Source: Owenia fusiformis (lineage: Eukaryota; Annelida; Polychaeta; Sabellida; Oweniidae). From it: a stretch of DNA of 64,000 nt. Below the pieces are notes generated by a model. It had not been told where the DNA came from, ran no database searches, and saw only the letters and a list, made by a program, of their open reading frames with translations. The DNA lies in assembly GCA_903813345.2 (NCBI GenBank), contig CAIIXF020000001.1, positions 60,593,885 to 60,657,884 on the forward strand, written 5' to 3'. Below are positions 24,866 through 37,124 of the stretch, one piece after another. A program made the translations under genes and the position numbers. Positions within the stretch are counted from its first letter, which is position 1. The number at the start of each line of letters is the position of its first letter.

Positions 24866-25797
24866 GTAATTAAACCATCCTTAAAGGGACAAAGTGCGTA
24901 AATGAAGTCTCATTTTTGATCTTCATAGTATTTCCGATGGATTAATAAACACCTGATCTTTCATATGACACCAAAAAAAGCTCAAGCATACCTCATCAGA
25001 GTTGACACTAGGTCATGAAAAAATATTTTTGATCTATGAATTTATATATGTCAAGTTTTTAGCAATGCCATAGAAAGATGGCATTGTTGTTTGCATTAAT
25101 TATCCATTCAGTTTTGACAGGATTTTCAAGCATACGCCATCTTTTAATCCAAAAGTTATTCAAAACATACACTTTGTGAAAAGTGGTAAACTTCAAATGC
25201 TGTTTTCTATGCGAGTAATTTTTTATTCACTACAGTATTATCCCAAATTAAAGTTTTTATCATATTTGATTGACTGTGTGAGTGACATGTCTCAAACAAT
25301 ATTTTGTCCTTTTTCCTTCAAAAATAGGCGCATTGCCTGTTTAAATGGTAGGTATGAATTTATTTGCTGAAAAAATAGATGACAGCACGTGTGTTGGTAG
25401 AGAATACATTGAGACATATGGCAAGACACTTAATTTCTTGATCTTCCTAGTATTCCATTTTGGACTAACATTGAACACCATTGGAATATAACTACATGAT
25501 CTTGTTGATTAAAGGTAAATAACTGCAAATCAAAGTTGTTTTGATAGAAACACAAAGAATTCAAATATGCCATCAAAGAGAAGAAAATGTTGATCTTGAA
25601 TACATGTAGTTTAAGACGAATCTCCTAAAATCTAATTAAAAAACTAGACTTCAACGAGATTTTAAAGCAATTTATGTTATCATGTTTTTTACTGTCCATG
25701 TTTTCAATATTCATTGTTTTCAACATTTACAGATATATTCACATTGTCAAGTTTTACTGTCGAGTATTCAAATATTCACAAATTCAATTCACAATTG
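24866..25797. other. ALG2 downstream spacer
   Basis: AT-rich sequence between a MITE and the ALG2 stop. No gene recognised; part is presumably ALG2 3' UTR. Confidence 0.4.
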
Positions 25798-28489
25798 CTA
25801 ATTACTACACAGTTTTTCAACTATCCCATTGAGTTGGTTCGTAAATGAATCAAAAGAGAACTTAGTGATAACTCTACTGTGACCCGCATTCCCCATCTTT
25901 TCACTCAGTTCAAGGTTTTCCACAAACTTCATCATCGCATCAGAAAATTCCTTTGCATTTTGATCACACAAGAATCCAGTTTCACCATCTGATACTGTTT
26001 CTAGGGGGCCTCCACTTTTTACAGCTATCACAGGGGTCCTCATATACATTGCCTCGATTGGAACAATCCCGAAATGTTCATTATGTGGCGTGTAAATCAA
26101 GCAAGTGGCGTTATGTAACAGAGACCTCTTTTGAGCATCACTAAATGATCGCAAAAATGAGACGTTATCGTTTAATCCAAGTTTCTCAGTAAGTTGACGT
26201 AATTCCAGGTAATGTTCTTTATTCTCTGCGACACGTTCATCATAACCTCCCGCCATTATTAGATGAACATCTTTTGGATCTGTCTTCCCAATCAATTCAC
26301 CTGCAATTTATGTAAATGCTTCAATATGTCTTACACAAAAAAACTACAATTTTGAGGAACAAAATCAAAAACAACAGAGTTATGTCAAAAAATAATGTGC
26401 ATTAAATAACAAGAATCCTTGTATAATTGTAATTTATTTTATAATAGTTATCTTTGAGTTTAATGTTATTCTAGTTGAAAACCCATGGTTATAACAAGGC
26501 ATCATTCATCACTTACTGCATTGTTTTTTTCTTTCAGAGTAATGCAACTTTTTAATTTTGGAATGACATTCTTATTTCTTGGTCATATTCTACATGAAAT
26601 ATTCTATTGTGTAAAAGTAAATAAAGCATATATACCCAAAGCTTCTATTGCAAGTCCAAGATTTTTCTTGCGTTCGTATCTATTGATTGACAGAAATATG
26701 ACACGCTTATTCTTCGGAATATCATCATTTTTAGTTGGCACTGGCTTGTTGAATGCTGAGAAATCAGGAATTGGATAAAGAACCTCTGGCGTGATCCAAC
26801 TGAGGCTTGTGAATGTTTCTTTGAAAACATTGGCTGCAAAAGGTTAATTAACAAAATGAATATTTACAAATCTCACATTTAGATCATACTGTACTCCAAA
26901 CTGCCACCAGTGTTTTTAAACTTTGGCAGTCATTACATGTGTATTTTGTATGTACTAAAATTGATGAAGAAGAATGAAAAAAAAAATTGTACTCCAACTA
27001 AAATTTGCAGCTATTATTTTTGCTTTTTTACGATATTGAAGTTCCGTGGCCATTAATTTTTGTCTATTTTCAGTCTGTTGAAATTTTGCAGCTAGTAATG
27101 TTCGCAGATTTGTGACTTTTCAAAAATTTCCCAGCTTCTTTTTCTAATTTCTTTGAATAAAATCTTTTAAAACCCAAAATAAATTCAATAAAATTGAATC
27201 TTCCTTTTTTTTATCAGCCAACACAGAAAAAAAATATTGTGAACATTAAATGAAATAAATTCCCCAATTATTTTTCGACTATTATATTCTGCGAATTAGA
27301 ACCATTGGAATTTTGCGAATTTTCCAAAACCCATGAGAAATGTGAAATGTTGTAGCACGCAAAAATTTCTAGGAGTACAGTACATGTATATGAGTCTTTT
27401 CAGAGCTTTAAATATGTTATGAATTTTCTTAAAATTATTTGAAACTAAATAACTAAATCAAAAAATACAGAACTTGGAACATTTTCCAATTATGCAATAA
27501 ATATAAGTGGAAGTTTTTGCCTAAAAAAGCAAACACATCTGACTAAGGTAAATAAGATATTAAATGAGCAATTATAATGGGACATTACTGATTGTTCAGG
27601 GAGAAATCTGGATGACTGTCTGGGTTTAAACATTTTTTTGATCTCACGCACAAGGATTATGCGGGTCAGGGTGAGTAAAGAAAAATTATGTGAAGCTCGC
27701 AGAATCATATATAACTTAGGACAGTGCAATATAACAAGTACTGTATATGTACTGTACTAGTTATATTGCACTGTCCTAGGTTTTATGTGATTATGCAAGT
27801 TTCACATATTTTTGTACATGTACATGTACTGTAGACTTACAGAAATTACCCAAAAATACCCAGAAATACCCCAAGTGGGCTTCCCAGAGCAGAAAGTCTG
27901 TATGTATACTCAACACACAGTAACTTAAAAAGTTCCCTGTTCAACCTTACATGAGATACCTACCTGTAAATTTACTGTTAACTAGAACGCAATGTGCCAT
28001 TCCTGTTGTTTTCTCTTCTAACCAATCAATTGGGGCCCTATACATCTTCTTCCAGAAACTCTTTCGCTGTGTGAGCAGCATGTCTGGGAAATGGCAGTAA
28101 AATAGAATTCGAGAATTTGTCCATCTAAGAACAGGAATGCATGCTGAGATTTGGTCGCAGAATATCAAATCAAACTTCATTCCACTAAATATTACTAAAT
28201 AAATGGCAGCATAAATCATACGTAAGTAGGCACACATAGCATAACATTTTCCAAATATGCTCCTTGGTAGCCAGTCCCCAGCAACAGTGACTTTAAAAGT
28301 TCCATCTTTGGTTTCAGTAAAGCAATGTGTGGGGTCATGGTGCGCTGTCAGAAATTCAACAGAGTGTCCACGAGATTTCAACGCAAGTGCTGCATCGATG
28401 ACAGCCTTTTCCGCACCTCCTATTCCAAGATCTGGATGCAAGAAGACTACATTAACCATAGTGCCCGAATCAAACGGCTCTTCAATCAA
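25798..28489 (-). CDS. ALG2: ALG2 alpha-1,3/1,6-mannosyltransferase
   Basis: ALG2 adds the second and third mannoses (alpha-1,3 then alpha-1,6) to the dolichol-linked N-glycan precursor on the cytosolic ER face. Exons in gene order: 28489-27964, 26833-26636, 26300-25798, both introns phase 1, giving 408 residues (human ~416). The N-terminal GT4 fold begins with [50 protein letters not shown] and [10 protein letters not shown] follow. The donor-sugar domain has [30 protein letters not shown] and the EX7E catalytic pair in [13 protein letters not shown], then SGGPLETV. A hydrophobic segment (YAAIYLVIF) lies near residues 100-110, as in the human enzyme. A second in-frame Met at residue 11 is an alternative start. 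Intron 2 holds little; intron 1 carries a MITE (26888-27381) and a hairpin (27716-27777). Confidence 0.96.
26888..27381. mobile_element. MITE in ALG2 intron 1, ACTGTACTCC ends
   Basis: ACTGTACTCC at 26888-26897 is the inverse of GGAGTACAGT at 27372-27381. Internally AT-rich with 'attttgcag' and 'tgtactccaact' phrases repeated. No ORF. Confidence 0.5.
27716..27777. repeat. 62-bp near-perfect hairpin in ALG2 intron 1
   Basis: Left arm AGGACAGTGCAATATAAC(A)AGTAC pairs with GTACTAGTTATATTGCAC TGTCCT on the right, one mismatch, with a short AT-rich loop. It is pre-miRNA-like in size but could be a solo palindromic MITE. Confidence 0.65.
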
Positions 28490-28736
28490 TCGTTGATGAG
28501 TAAATGATGAAATATTAAGATTTCAAAAAGTTTTGTTTTCGCCAACAAGGCGGAAGTAGGTTCTTACCTCCAGTTTGAAGATCAAAAAGTACCCATTAAA
28601 TATATTCAAGTATTTGGTCAGTTCAATTGCCCTTATTAGCTTATCGGGAAGATTAAATCAGAATATTTTGCAACAGCCGACATACATAACTTAAAAATTA
28701 ATTTATGATATAGTTTCACGGCTGCTGAAATTTCAG

Positions 28737-28845
28737 ATGTCAAAAGATTTCATCAAATTTCTTTATGATTTCAAGGAAGGGCCAAGGAGGAAGTTAATCG
28801 ACATCGAGAAACAAGCAATCAGGTCGAAGTCTCTCTATTTAGTTG
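28737..28845 (+). CDS. Candidate first coding exon, unknown product
   Basis: An ORF opens with ATG at 28737 and runs 36 codons without stop to a strong GTAAGT donor in phase 1. It lies 247 bp from the ALG2 start codon in divergent orientation, so a shared promoter is plausible. The peptide is basic and helical (FIKFLYDFKEGPRRKLIDIE, then KQAIRSKSLYLV) and does not look like repeat translation. I could not identify the protein or its next exon. Splicing directly to the acceptor at 37105 gives the wrong frame for the CHHC-finger gene, so it is either a separate gene, an exon needing an intermediate partner, or chance. Confidence 0.35.
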
Positions 28846-28999
28846 GTAAGTACATTTTTGTTTTGGCTAAAAAGCAGTAAAAAGTACTTTAAACGATCTA
28901 TAAACCATGTGTAAATAGTTCTATGTGGACCTGGGTAGACTAGACCTTGGAATAAAATAGTATTCCCAGACTTGACTAAACTGTAAGAGTCCTGCTAAC

Positions 29000-29278
29000 T
29001 AGTTCAACAAGTTAAACCCAATACCACGGCTTTCATTTATTAATCTGAATGTTCTTGTTGCCGTGGTTGGGTTTAACTTCCGTGCTATGCTTTCATTTGT
29101 TGCAAATTCTCACTATCAGTTATTAATTAAACGCGCATGGAATTCCATGCGCTACCATAGGCCACCATTAAATTTTTTGCATCAAGGGCCGAATAGGCAC
29201 GGACGTTAAACCTAGGGCGGGCCACAAGATATGTCAGATAAGAAATAAGGCCCAGACTAGGTTTAACTTGTTGAACTA
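29000..29278. mobile_element. 279-bp MITE with 9-bp target duplication (MULE-like)
   Basis: TAGTTCAACAAGTTAAACC at the left end is inverted at the right end (GGTTTAACTTGTTGAACTA). CCTGCTAAC directly flanks both ends (28991-28999 and 29279-29287), a perfect 9-bp target duplication. A nine-base duplication suggests a Mutator-like origin, though other superfamilies are possible. A nested inverted pair (TAAACCCA...TGGGTTTAA) lies inside. Confidence 0.8.
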
Positions 29279-31506
29279 CCTGCTAACAGGCCTGTGGCTC
29301 AAAAATTCAAAGCATAAAGACAAGTAGTGTTTTACATGATATGATATGGGACAGCATCTTTTCCATTCAATCTAGGTTGGGCCATGCAGCCGAAGGTAAG
29401 CCATACAACCGAAGGTAAGCCATACAACCAAATTTTGCCGATTCAATCTGACGGAGAATGCTGAGCCTCTCTTTTTGACCTACTAGAGACGTCCTCTTCA
29501 CATTTGTGGTACCCTCGGCCAACTTCGTTTGCAAAGAAAATCTTCGGCAATCTCCGGCTTTTCTTGAGGTATCTTCGGTTGCAAGCCAAAAGTCGACACC
29601 CGATATGATATAGTCTAGTTTAAGACAAATATAATTTGAAAAAATGAATGAAAAATAATTGCCCTCCCAGATGACTGTCTTTCGATATATTTTTACTGCC
29701 AGTACTCCAGCGTCAAATTGTCAACAGTGCATGCATGTACGCAGGCCCGTCACTTTTCTTCAAGTAGGTGCGGTTTTCACAAGAATAAACTGGTCAATTT
29801 TTGCAACATAAATCGACAGCAGTTTAAGTCGGATTGGGGGGGGGGGGTCCATATCTTTCAAGCATTTGAATCATTGGAATCAATTCATAGAAATTCAGAA
29901 TATATCAATTGTTTTTTTTTCAGTGAGGGGGAGATGGAAATCTTATTATTTCAAGATGCTGTCTGGTTATTTCTCGACATTGTTAATGTGTTTAAGTTTA
30001 TAAATGCATAGCTTTTGAGTTTAGTTATGTTATCCAAGCAAGAAATGTTGACCAATTCAAGAACAGGTTGGATGACCATCGGTACAACCACCCACTGAAA
30101 TTAGATAAGAGGCATAAGCCTTAGGGTACATGCCAATTGCCAAATATGACTTAATGTGTACAACAAATACACACACCCATACAGGCAAAAGGCTACATAA
30201 GCCTACAAGCTGGTGTTTATCTTATCTTTGGGGTGCCAGAAATTTATAAGTTAGTATTAAGGGATAAGTGATCTAACCCACCCAAGATGTATCCTCAATT
30301 AAGTCCTAATTCCATCTCAATGGGGACAATCTAGGGCATGTTCTAATCAGTGGACTGGCCCCAAGAAAAGATGGACTGGACTCTGGGCCATCTTTTAGAC
30401 ATTGCTTCACAAAATTACTAAAAAGTGGACTTAACCCTCTATACTCCATTATGGGCCACACTTTAGGTTTTCTATAAGTATTTTGACTAAAAGATGGCCT
30501 CAAGCAATACATATCTAAAATTGAATTTAACTTATCAATATCATTATCCCAGCAAATGAAGTTCGATAGGGATGTCATGAAGCCCTCCATTTATCAAGTC
30601 CTTTTCCCAAGCACAATAAAAGATATGTGGATTTTTAAATTTACTCCTTTCAAATTAAAAATATGGAATTTAGAAGGTTTGACCACCAAGGGTCGAGCAC
30701 AGACACACATAACATGAGTAGCGGGATGAGTAGACGGTGTTTTTCTAAAATATAGCTTTGTTACATGCAAGAGGAAGGCATTTTAGTGTAGATTGGAGAG
30801 CAGGGGCGTAGTCAGCTCTCAGTCAGGGGGGTACAATCACCAAATTTTCGGGTTTCAGTCAAGTGGGTGGATAATCGTGGCATAAGCAAGGCAAAACAAA
30901 AAAATAAGATCTGTTTTGAGCTAGAAGCATAAAAAAGCATTTTAAAGCTATTTTCTTCCACTATCTAATGGTTCTATTTTTATTGGTTATGGAGGGGATG
31001 CGACCCATCACATTCCCCTCTGGCTATGGAGAGATTGTGTTACCCGTAAGCAATTCACTCACAAGGAATAGAATATTGTTACATATAATATATTTGTTCT
31101 CTCATTAATATGCTACTGATCTCCAGATGGCAGGTATTTAAATTAATCCAGTTGTTTCTTTCAAAGGGTTCATCTGTAAATGTGTAGATAAGTCTTTGCA
31201 CACAAGATTCAGGATGGAAGATCCAAAATGATCGCCTTATCATTTACCCAGAATGCTTAAAATCATCCCTGAAAATTTTAAAGTTGACATGGCAGATTGA
31301 TATTAAGTTAAAGTTCAGCATGTATCCAAGTTTCAGTGTGATAATTTGGATCACTAGTCGAATTATGAAGCAAACAAGTGAATGTCTATGATCCCTGTAT
31401 GTTCATGTATAACTCAGTAATACTATGTATGCCAGATAATCCATTTGAGCATCGCTATATCAAAAAACTTCATTAAATCCAGCAGCAAAAAAGACATGCT
31501 AACTAC
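29279..31506. other. Intergenic repeats, no gene seen
   Basis: Contains a tandem 'gccatacaaccgaaggtaa' phrase (29388-29430), a G run (29836-29845), and a segment (30230-30590) related in inverted orientation to 34740-35010. The 94-codon minus ORF at 30306-30590 lies in that repeat and is not supported as a gene. Confidence 0.45.
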
Positions 31507-32942
31507 CCCAGCCTTTCAGTAGGTGATGTAGGTTCGAACCTAAAGCGAACCTAAAAGTGAATCCCACAATTTGCTGACTACCTAAACGAACCTACAAAAA
31601 GTAGGTTCGCTTTAGGTTCGAACCTAATCTACCTAAAACACTGTAAAACTTGTAGGTAGTTTTAGGTTCGAACCCAAAGCGAACCTAAAAAACATAGTCA
31701 TTCTTCAAGAGTTACCTAAAGCGAACCTAAAAATCTTAAATCTACCTAAAACACTTCAAACTTGTAGGTACTTTTAGGTTCGAACCCAAAGCTACCTAAA
31801 GCAAACCTACAAAACAGAAGTTCTGTCACAGCCACTAGGGGCGCTGATAGCAGGAAGTATCAATGCATTGTGGGTATAATATTCAAACTAAAATCAGTTA
31901 GACAGGAAATTTGGAAATAGCCAGGAAAATGGGGAAATATGCTGAAATAACCATCACATAAGTGCTCATTTACAAAGTACATGTAAGTAAGTGTACAAAT
32001 GATCAATCAATATATTATTTTAACCTCTTGAATACCCAGAATGACGGATATATCTGTCACAGAATTTTTCACTAAAACTGCTCTAACTTTGGCAATTTTT
32101 ATCCAATCTTCACAAATGATGTTTTAAAATGAATGTAATGGGTCTATGTTTACTATTCTTATGAAATCAAACATCAACTGTTGTGTTTTTAGATGTAAAT
32201 ATCAAAAAAACTGGCAAAAAATAAACAATACTCTGGTTTCAAACCCTTTTTAGAGGCTGGTATTCAAGAGGTTAAGTGTTATAAAAGCATGCAATTATAA
32301 AATAGGAGGAATTTTAAATAAATGTACCTGAGTGAGAAACTAAGCATCAAAATGTGTGAGAAATAAATAAACAGTTGACATATAGCCTATACAGTTCACA
32401 AGTTTGTAGGGTCCAGACACCCGGCTACCTCCATAGGCCAGCTTAGGACCATCATTGTAAATAAATGTACTTGCGTGAGAATGCATCAAAATGTGTGAGA
32501 AATATATAAACAGTTCAAATCAACAAATCAAGTCACCCAGCTGCTGGGTGGTCTAAAGCCAACCCAGCCCTTGGAAGTATTTACCTAATGCGAACCTACG
32601 TAGGTTCACTTTAGGTAGTTTTAGGTTCACTTTAGGCGATGTTCAAATATGCTAATTAGATTCAGGTTCGCTTTAGGTGACCACCTAAAGTGAACCTATA
32701 ATTACCTAGAGCGAACCTATAATTACCTAAAGCGAACCTACCTAGGTTCGCTTTAGGTAGTTTTAGGTAGTTATAGGTTCGCTTTAGGTGATCACCTAAA
32801 GTAAACCTAGACCTAATTAGCATATTTGAACATCGCCTAAAGCGAACCTACCAATGGAGTTTTTATATGGGGAACTACCTAAAGCGAACCTAGAAATCCT
32901 AGTTAAATATATCACCTAAAGCGAACCTACTGAAAGGCTGGG
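31507..32942. mobile_element. 1.4-kb element packed with an iterated AGGTTCGCTTTAGGT motif
   Basis: The ends are inverted copies of CCCAGCCTTTCAGTAGGT. Both flanking thirds (31520-31815 and 32580-32935) consist of many head-to-head copies of TAGGTTCGCTTTAGGT and its complement. Between 32634 and 32840 there is a longer palindrome, GGCGATGTTCAAATATGCTA pairing with TAGCATATTTGAACATCGCC. The middle (31830-32570) is unique-looking AT-rich DNA without ORF. This could be a non-autonomous DNA element with subterminal binding-site arrays. Confidence 0.7.
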
Positions 32943-33103
32943 ACTGAACTATATTCATCATGTACCCATTGTGTGAATTCAATATCAAGCGTGGTCATTT
33001 CCATAAAGATTATGAAGCATGTAAATTTGAGATTTTATCATTTTAGAGATAAAGTATGTAAAGGTATTAACCACATGCAATTTAGCACTTATGAATTTTC
33101 ATT

Positions 33104-33731
33104 TAGGTGCGGAAACCGACTTTTATCAACAAGTGATACTATATAATTTCATTGTTACCAGCCAGCCCGAAAAAATATATAATAAATAAAAGTGATAGTT
33201 TTGATAAAAGTTAAATTACCAAAATTAGCAATAGATTTGATAATTATCAATTGTTTTTATAAATTATCAGATAATGCTAAGTTCACACGGGCCCTTTTCT
33301 ATGAAACATTTGCTAGAAATAGTTATCAATAAAAGTGATAGTTTTGATGTAACTAAAATTATAACTGTTAGCAATAGTTTTGATAATTATCAATATTATC
33401 TGATATTATCATATGAACATTTGTCCTAACTTTCTTGATTTAGTGAAAATATGACGATTAGCAAGAGTTTTGATAATTATCTAAGTTTATTATCTATTTT
33501 AACTTGGGCAACATTTGCCGAAGACCACAAAAATGTTAGTGATAAAAAAGTGCTGGAGGAATAATTGCCATTAACGATAATACTCAAATCACAAGGGCTT
33601 TAGCATGTTCAATTTTTCAGATTTAGTCTTTATAAGAATAAGCGAAACTTGTGGCAATTTTTGATAAAAGCTACCATTCAAATGACATGGGGCTGGAAAA
33701 ATTAGCAAATAAAAGTGACTTTCCGCACCTA
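33104..33731. mobile_element. 628-bp MITE with TAGGTGCGGAAA ends
   Basis: TAGGTGCGGAAA at 33104 is inverted at the right end (TTTCCGCACCTA, ending 33731), extended by imperfectly matched 'acttttat' sequence. Inside are repeated phrases 'gatagttttgat' and 'taattatcaa'. Its right end is also part of the large inverted repeat described next. Confidence 0.6.
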
Positions 33732-35225
33732 CCTCCATATTTCCCTGCCATTAAGAGTCGACCCTTTTGATGGAATGATAAATAATTCTGATATAGTTAC
33801 AAAACCAAAAAAATGAATGGTTTTATATTGGTCATTTTACAAAAATATAATTCAACACTACGCCATATGTTTTTTTCATTTTCATAAAATATATACTGAA
33901 GGATTTAAACTACTGACTGCAAACTTCTATGATATTTTCAGTAAGGGAACTTTTTATATCAATTGGAATTCACATCTGTCCTTACAAATTGATAGTTGTG
34001 GAAAAAAGTAAGTAAATTTAATCAATTGTTTTACCATTACCCCCCCCCCCTCTCCAAATTAAATTGAGTTAAGGTTGGTTGTCCAGCCCCGGGGTTCAAC
34101 ATTATAACATGAGGAGCTTCACTTTTCAAAATATACAGTCAACATTTGTAAGGGAAACAACAAAGATATTTAGTCCCCATTGAAAAGAATGTGAAGGATA
34201 ATTTAAGTTTGACAAATTATGCAAATATTATACAAGTGTGGTCATACTAAAATTATAAAGCATGTCAATTTCAGATTTTAGAGATAAAGTATGAGAGCCT
34301 TGTAATTCAGCTCTTCCAGATTTACTCTGCATTAAACTTACAATGGAATGCTATTGATTCTGATATATTTACAAAAAATGACGTAACTTCATAATTTTCA
34401 TCAACAATAGAATTCAACTATATCTAGTTCTTTTATTTTTTGCAAATCACAGCTTAAAACTAATGATTGCAAACTCCTCCAACATAATCATTTATTAGGG
34501 AAAATTCTATATCAATTGGGATACACATATACCCTTACCAACTCCGAGTTGTGGAAAAGTTTGTAATTAATTTTTTTAGCATTGTTTACCCCCACCTTTC
34601 AACATTAAGCTGTCTCGAGGCTGTTTTGGGTCATGTAAAGTTATGAAATCAGAGCTTCATTGTTTGTGATAATTGTTACTTTGACAAAATTATATAAAAT
34701 TTTAAAGGGATACTAAGATACAATAGTTGATGGTGTCAGGTACAGATTGTATCACTTGATAAGGTTTTATGACTCAATTAGGCATGCATCTTGGGTGGGT
34801 TGGATCACTCAGTACCATCCTTTTACTTAACCCTTTATACTCCAGTTTGAAGCCACTTTTTAGTCATTCTTCTATCTAAATACCTAAACAGTGGCCTTTG
34901 TATCAGTCCACCTTTTAGTCATTTTAACCACACAATGACTAAACAATGGATAAGGCCACAGAGTCCACTAAATTGGAGCCAGCACACCTTTTAGAACATG
35001 CCACAATCTAGCCGGACAATCTTGAATCTATACCCAAAACTCATCTACATGCCTCCTAAATATCTTTGTTGTTTCCCTTACAAATCTTGAGTGTAAATTT
35101 TGAAAAGTGAAGCTCCTAATATTATAATGTTGAACCCCGGGACTGGAAAATTTAATTTGGAGAGGGGGGTAAGCAATGGTAAAACAATTGATTAAATTTA
35201 CTTTTTTCCACAACTATCAATTTGT

Positions 35226-35599
35226 CATACTCGTTTCCCAGTTTGATTTTCAATCACACTGGTATCAGTGGGCAACTTTTCTATCTGAAAAACAAACAAA
35301 CCATCTGATTGGTGCATGTTAAATCCAGCGCACAATCAGATGATTTGTTTGTTTTACTTAGATCTCATTGGTCAGACTCCCTTTAAACCATAGTTAATGA
35401 CCCTTAATTGACTACTAATGAGGTTGACTGCTCAGCTTCTATTTACCTAATACATAAGAATTAGCATAATGTAGGCTGGATAAGATGATATCTCATTCAT
35501 CACAATCCTCAATCTTTGACAAATTAATAGGGTTTTGGGCAGAAATTTCAGCCTGATATTCCAAGGTATGCAAACATCATACCTTGGAAATCCAAGATG
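35226..35599. mobile_element. 374-bp insertion with 9-bp target duplication
   Basis: TCAATTTGT flanks both sides (35217-35225, 35600-35608) and the uninterrupted sequence is seen in the other arm of the inverted repeat near 33985, which shows the insertion event. An internal inverted pair (CATCTGATTG... AATCAGATGATTTG) lies at 35303-35350. Class not determined. Confidence 0.6.
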
Positions 35600-35704
35600 T
35601 CAATTTGTTAGGACAGATTAGAATCCCAATTGAAATAAAATGTTCCTTTATTGATAATAGCATAGAAGTTTGCAGTCAGTAGTTTTAATCCTTCAGTGTA
35701 TATA

Positions 35705-36110
35705 TATATCTTTTATTGACTCTCTGATGTCATTACAATGACATATTAGTCACTAAAAAACTAAAAACTACAATCTTCAGAATTGACCTAAGACTAAACT
35801 AACTACTGAATACAAAAATAAAGTTGTTGTAATACAATTCTAATTACATCATCAAATGTAAAATACAAAAATACAAGATAATTGTAAAATACAGATACGA
35901 ATTGTCATCATCACTCTTTTGAGTATCCCAATATGTTTTATGAAGAATGTTTCCCAGTGATAGATGAAGTAAACGGAGCCAATATTTAATTAATTTGATT
36001 GCAAAACATATTTTTAACGGGTAGCGTCCCAATTCTCCATAAATTGTTGGTGTTGCAGTTGATTTTTTAACACCCAAAAGACATTTAAGAAAAGATAGGT
36101 GCATTGTCTA
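35705..36110 (-). pseudogene. LINE 3' fragment: reverse transcriptase C-terminal remnant
   Basis: The minus-strand frame 36104-35844 reads LGVKKSTATPTIYGELGRYP and IKYWLRLLHLS, the familiar C-terminal phrase of non-LTR retrotransposon polyproteins (VKKST...YGELGR...I.YW). The rest of the element is missing, as in a 5'-truncated insertion; the 3' end near 35705 is (A)TA-rich. A related 3' end (ATGTCATTGTGATGACATC) occurs at ~45340-45365. The intact pre-insertion sequence is visible in the other arm of the inverted repeat. Confidence 0.7.
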
Positions 36111-36350
36111 TATATATTATAAAAATGAAAAAACATATGGCTTGTAGTTGAATTATAATTTTGTAAAAATGACCGAGAGTAAATCATTCATTTTTTTGTT
36201 TTGCAGGTATATCAGAATTATTTATCATTCCAAAGGATTGACTCTTAATGGCAGGGTAAATATGGAAATAGGTGCAGAAAGTCACTTTTATTTGCTAATT
36301 TTTCCAGCCCCATGTCATTTCAATGCTAGCCTTTATCAAAAATTGCTACA

Positions 36351-37105
36351 AGTTTCAATTACAAATGTATTCTTATAATATTGCCAATTGAAGATGTCAC
36401 TTGGTGATTTCTTCGCACTTGCACTTACATGTGTTTAAGTCTGTAATTGGAAATGATATAAAAGTCCTGATTGTTTTATTTTTAATGGATGCCAGAAACA
36501 TTTACACATGCTTATTATAGACAAAAAATCACTTTTTGGGGAGCAGGGAGCTATCTGATGTTGTGGCCCCTATCTCTAAGAAATGTGACCAATCCAAGAT
36601 ACCACTTATTGGGAGTTGTGATGAGTGGCCCACTGCATCAGAGGGGGAGCAAGGAGTTGCCCCCAAAAAACATTTCTGGGCACTTTTAAAGTATATGAAT
36701 GAGAGTTAAGTAAAAAAAAATTTGAAAAAATTGAATTTTTTTGGGGGGTGCATCCCCCCCCCCCCCCCCCCCCCCATCTGATGGCCTTGGTATGCCTAAA
36801 ATTAATGATAGGGTCCAAGTCCAATTTTGATCATTTTGGTATTTCCTTCTTTTACTAAGGTACCTGAAGATACCTTAATCTGAAGATTCCTTTGCCAAAA
36901 AGTCTACTTGGATGACATCGACAATAGATGCCTACGTGTTGTTATGAGCCATTAATCTTAATAAATTGTCAAATTTTACCCTCTTCTTGCCACAACCATT
37001 CTTTTTTCAATTTTCAAGCCCGAAGGTCAATAGGCTGCTGTAAGAGATAGTTTACTAATTGGCTTTTATTTGTGTTTCTAGAGCTGAGCAAGGTTTGTGT
37101 TGCAG
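36351..37105. other. Upstream region of the CHHC gene
   Basis: Holds a 27-base C tract (about 36750-36776). A promoter or 5' UTR exon for the CHHC gene may lie here or much further left; none is identified. Acceptor TTGTGTTGCAG ends at 37105. Confidence 0.4.
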
Positions 37106-37124
37106 AGCTGATTGTAGTTGCAAT

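Larger units (their letters stand above)
33650..36350. repeat. Large inverted repeat, right arm interrupted twice
   Basis: Left arm ~33650-34185 reappears inverted at ~35055-36345. Matching landmarks: 'ccccatgtcatttcaatgct'/'agctaccattcaaatgacat', 'actgcaaacttctatg'/'catagaagtttgcagt', 'gatagttgtggaaaaaagta'/'tttttccacaactatc', and 'ggggttcaacattataa'/'ttataatgttgaacccc'. The right arm carries an insertion at 35226-35599 flanked by TCAATTTGT (35217-35225 and 35600-35608) and a LINE fragment at ~35705-36110. Spacer ~34190-35050 contains the segment related to 30230-30590. Confidence 0.75.

Noticed and set aside
30306-30590. 94-codon minus-strand ORF
   Set aside because: It lies in a segment repeated in inverted form near 34.8-35.0 kb where the frame is not kept.
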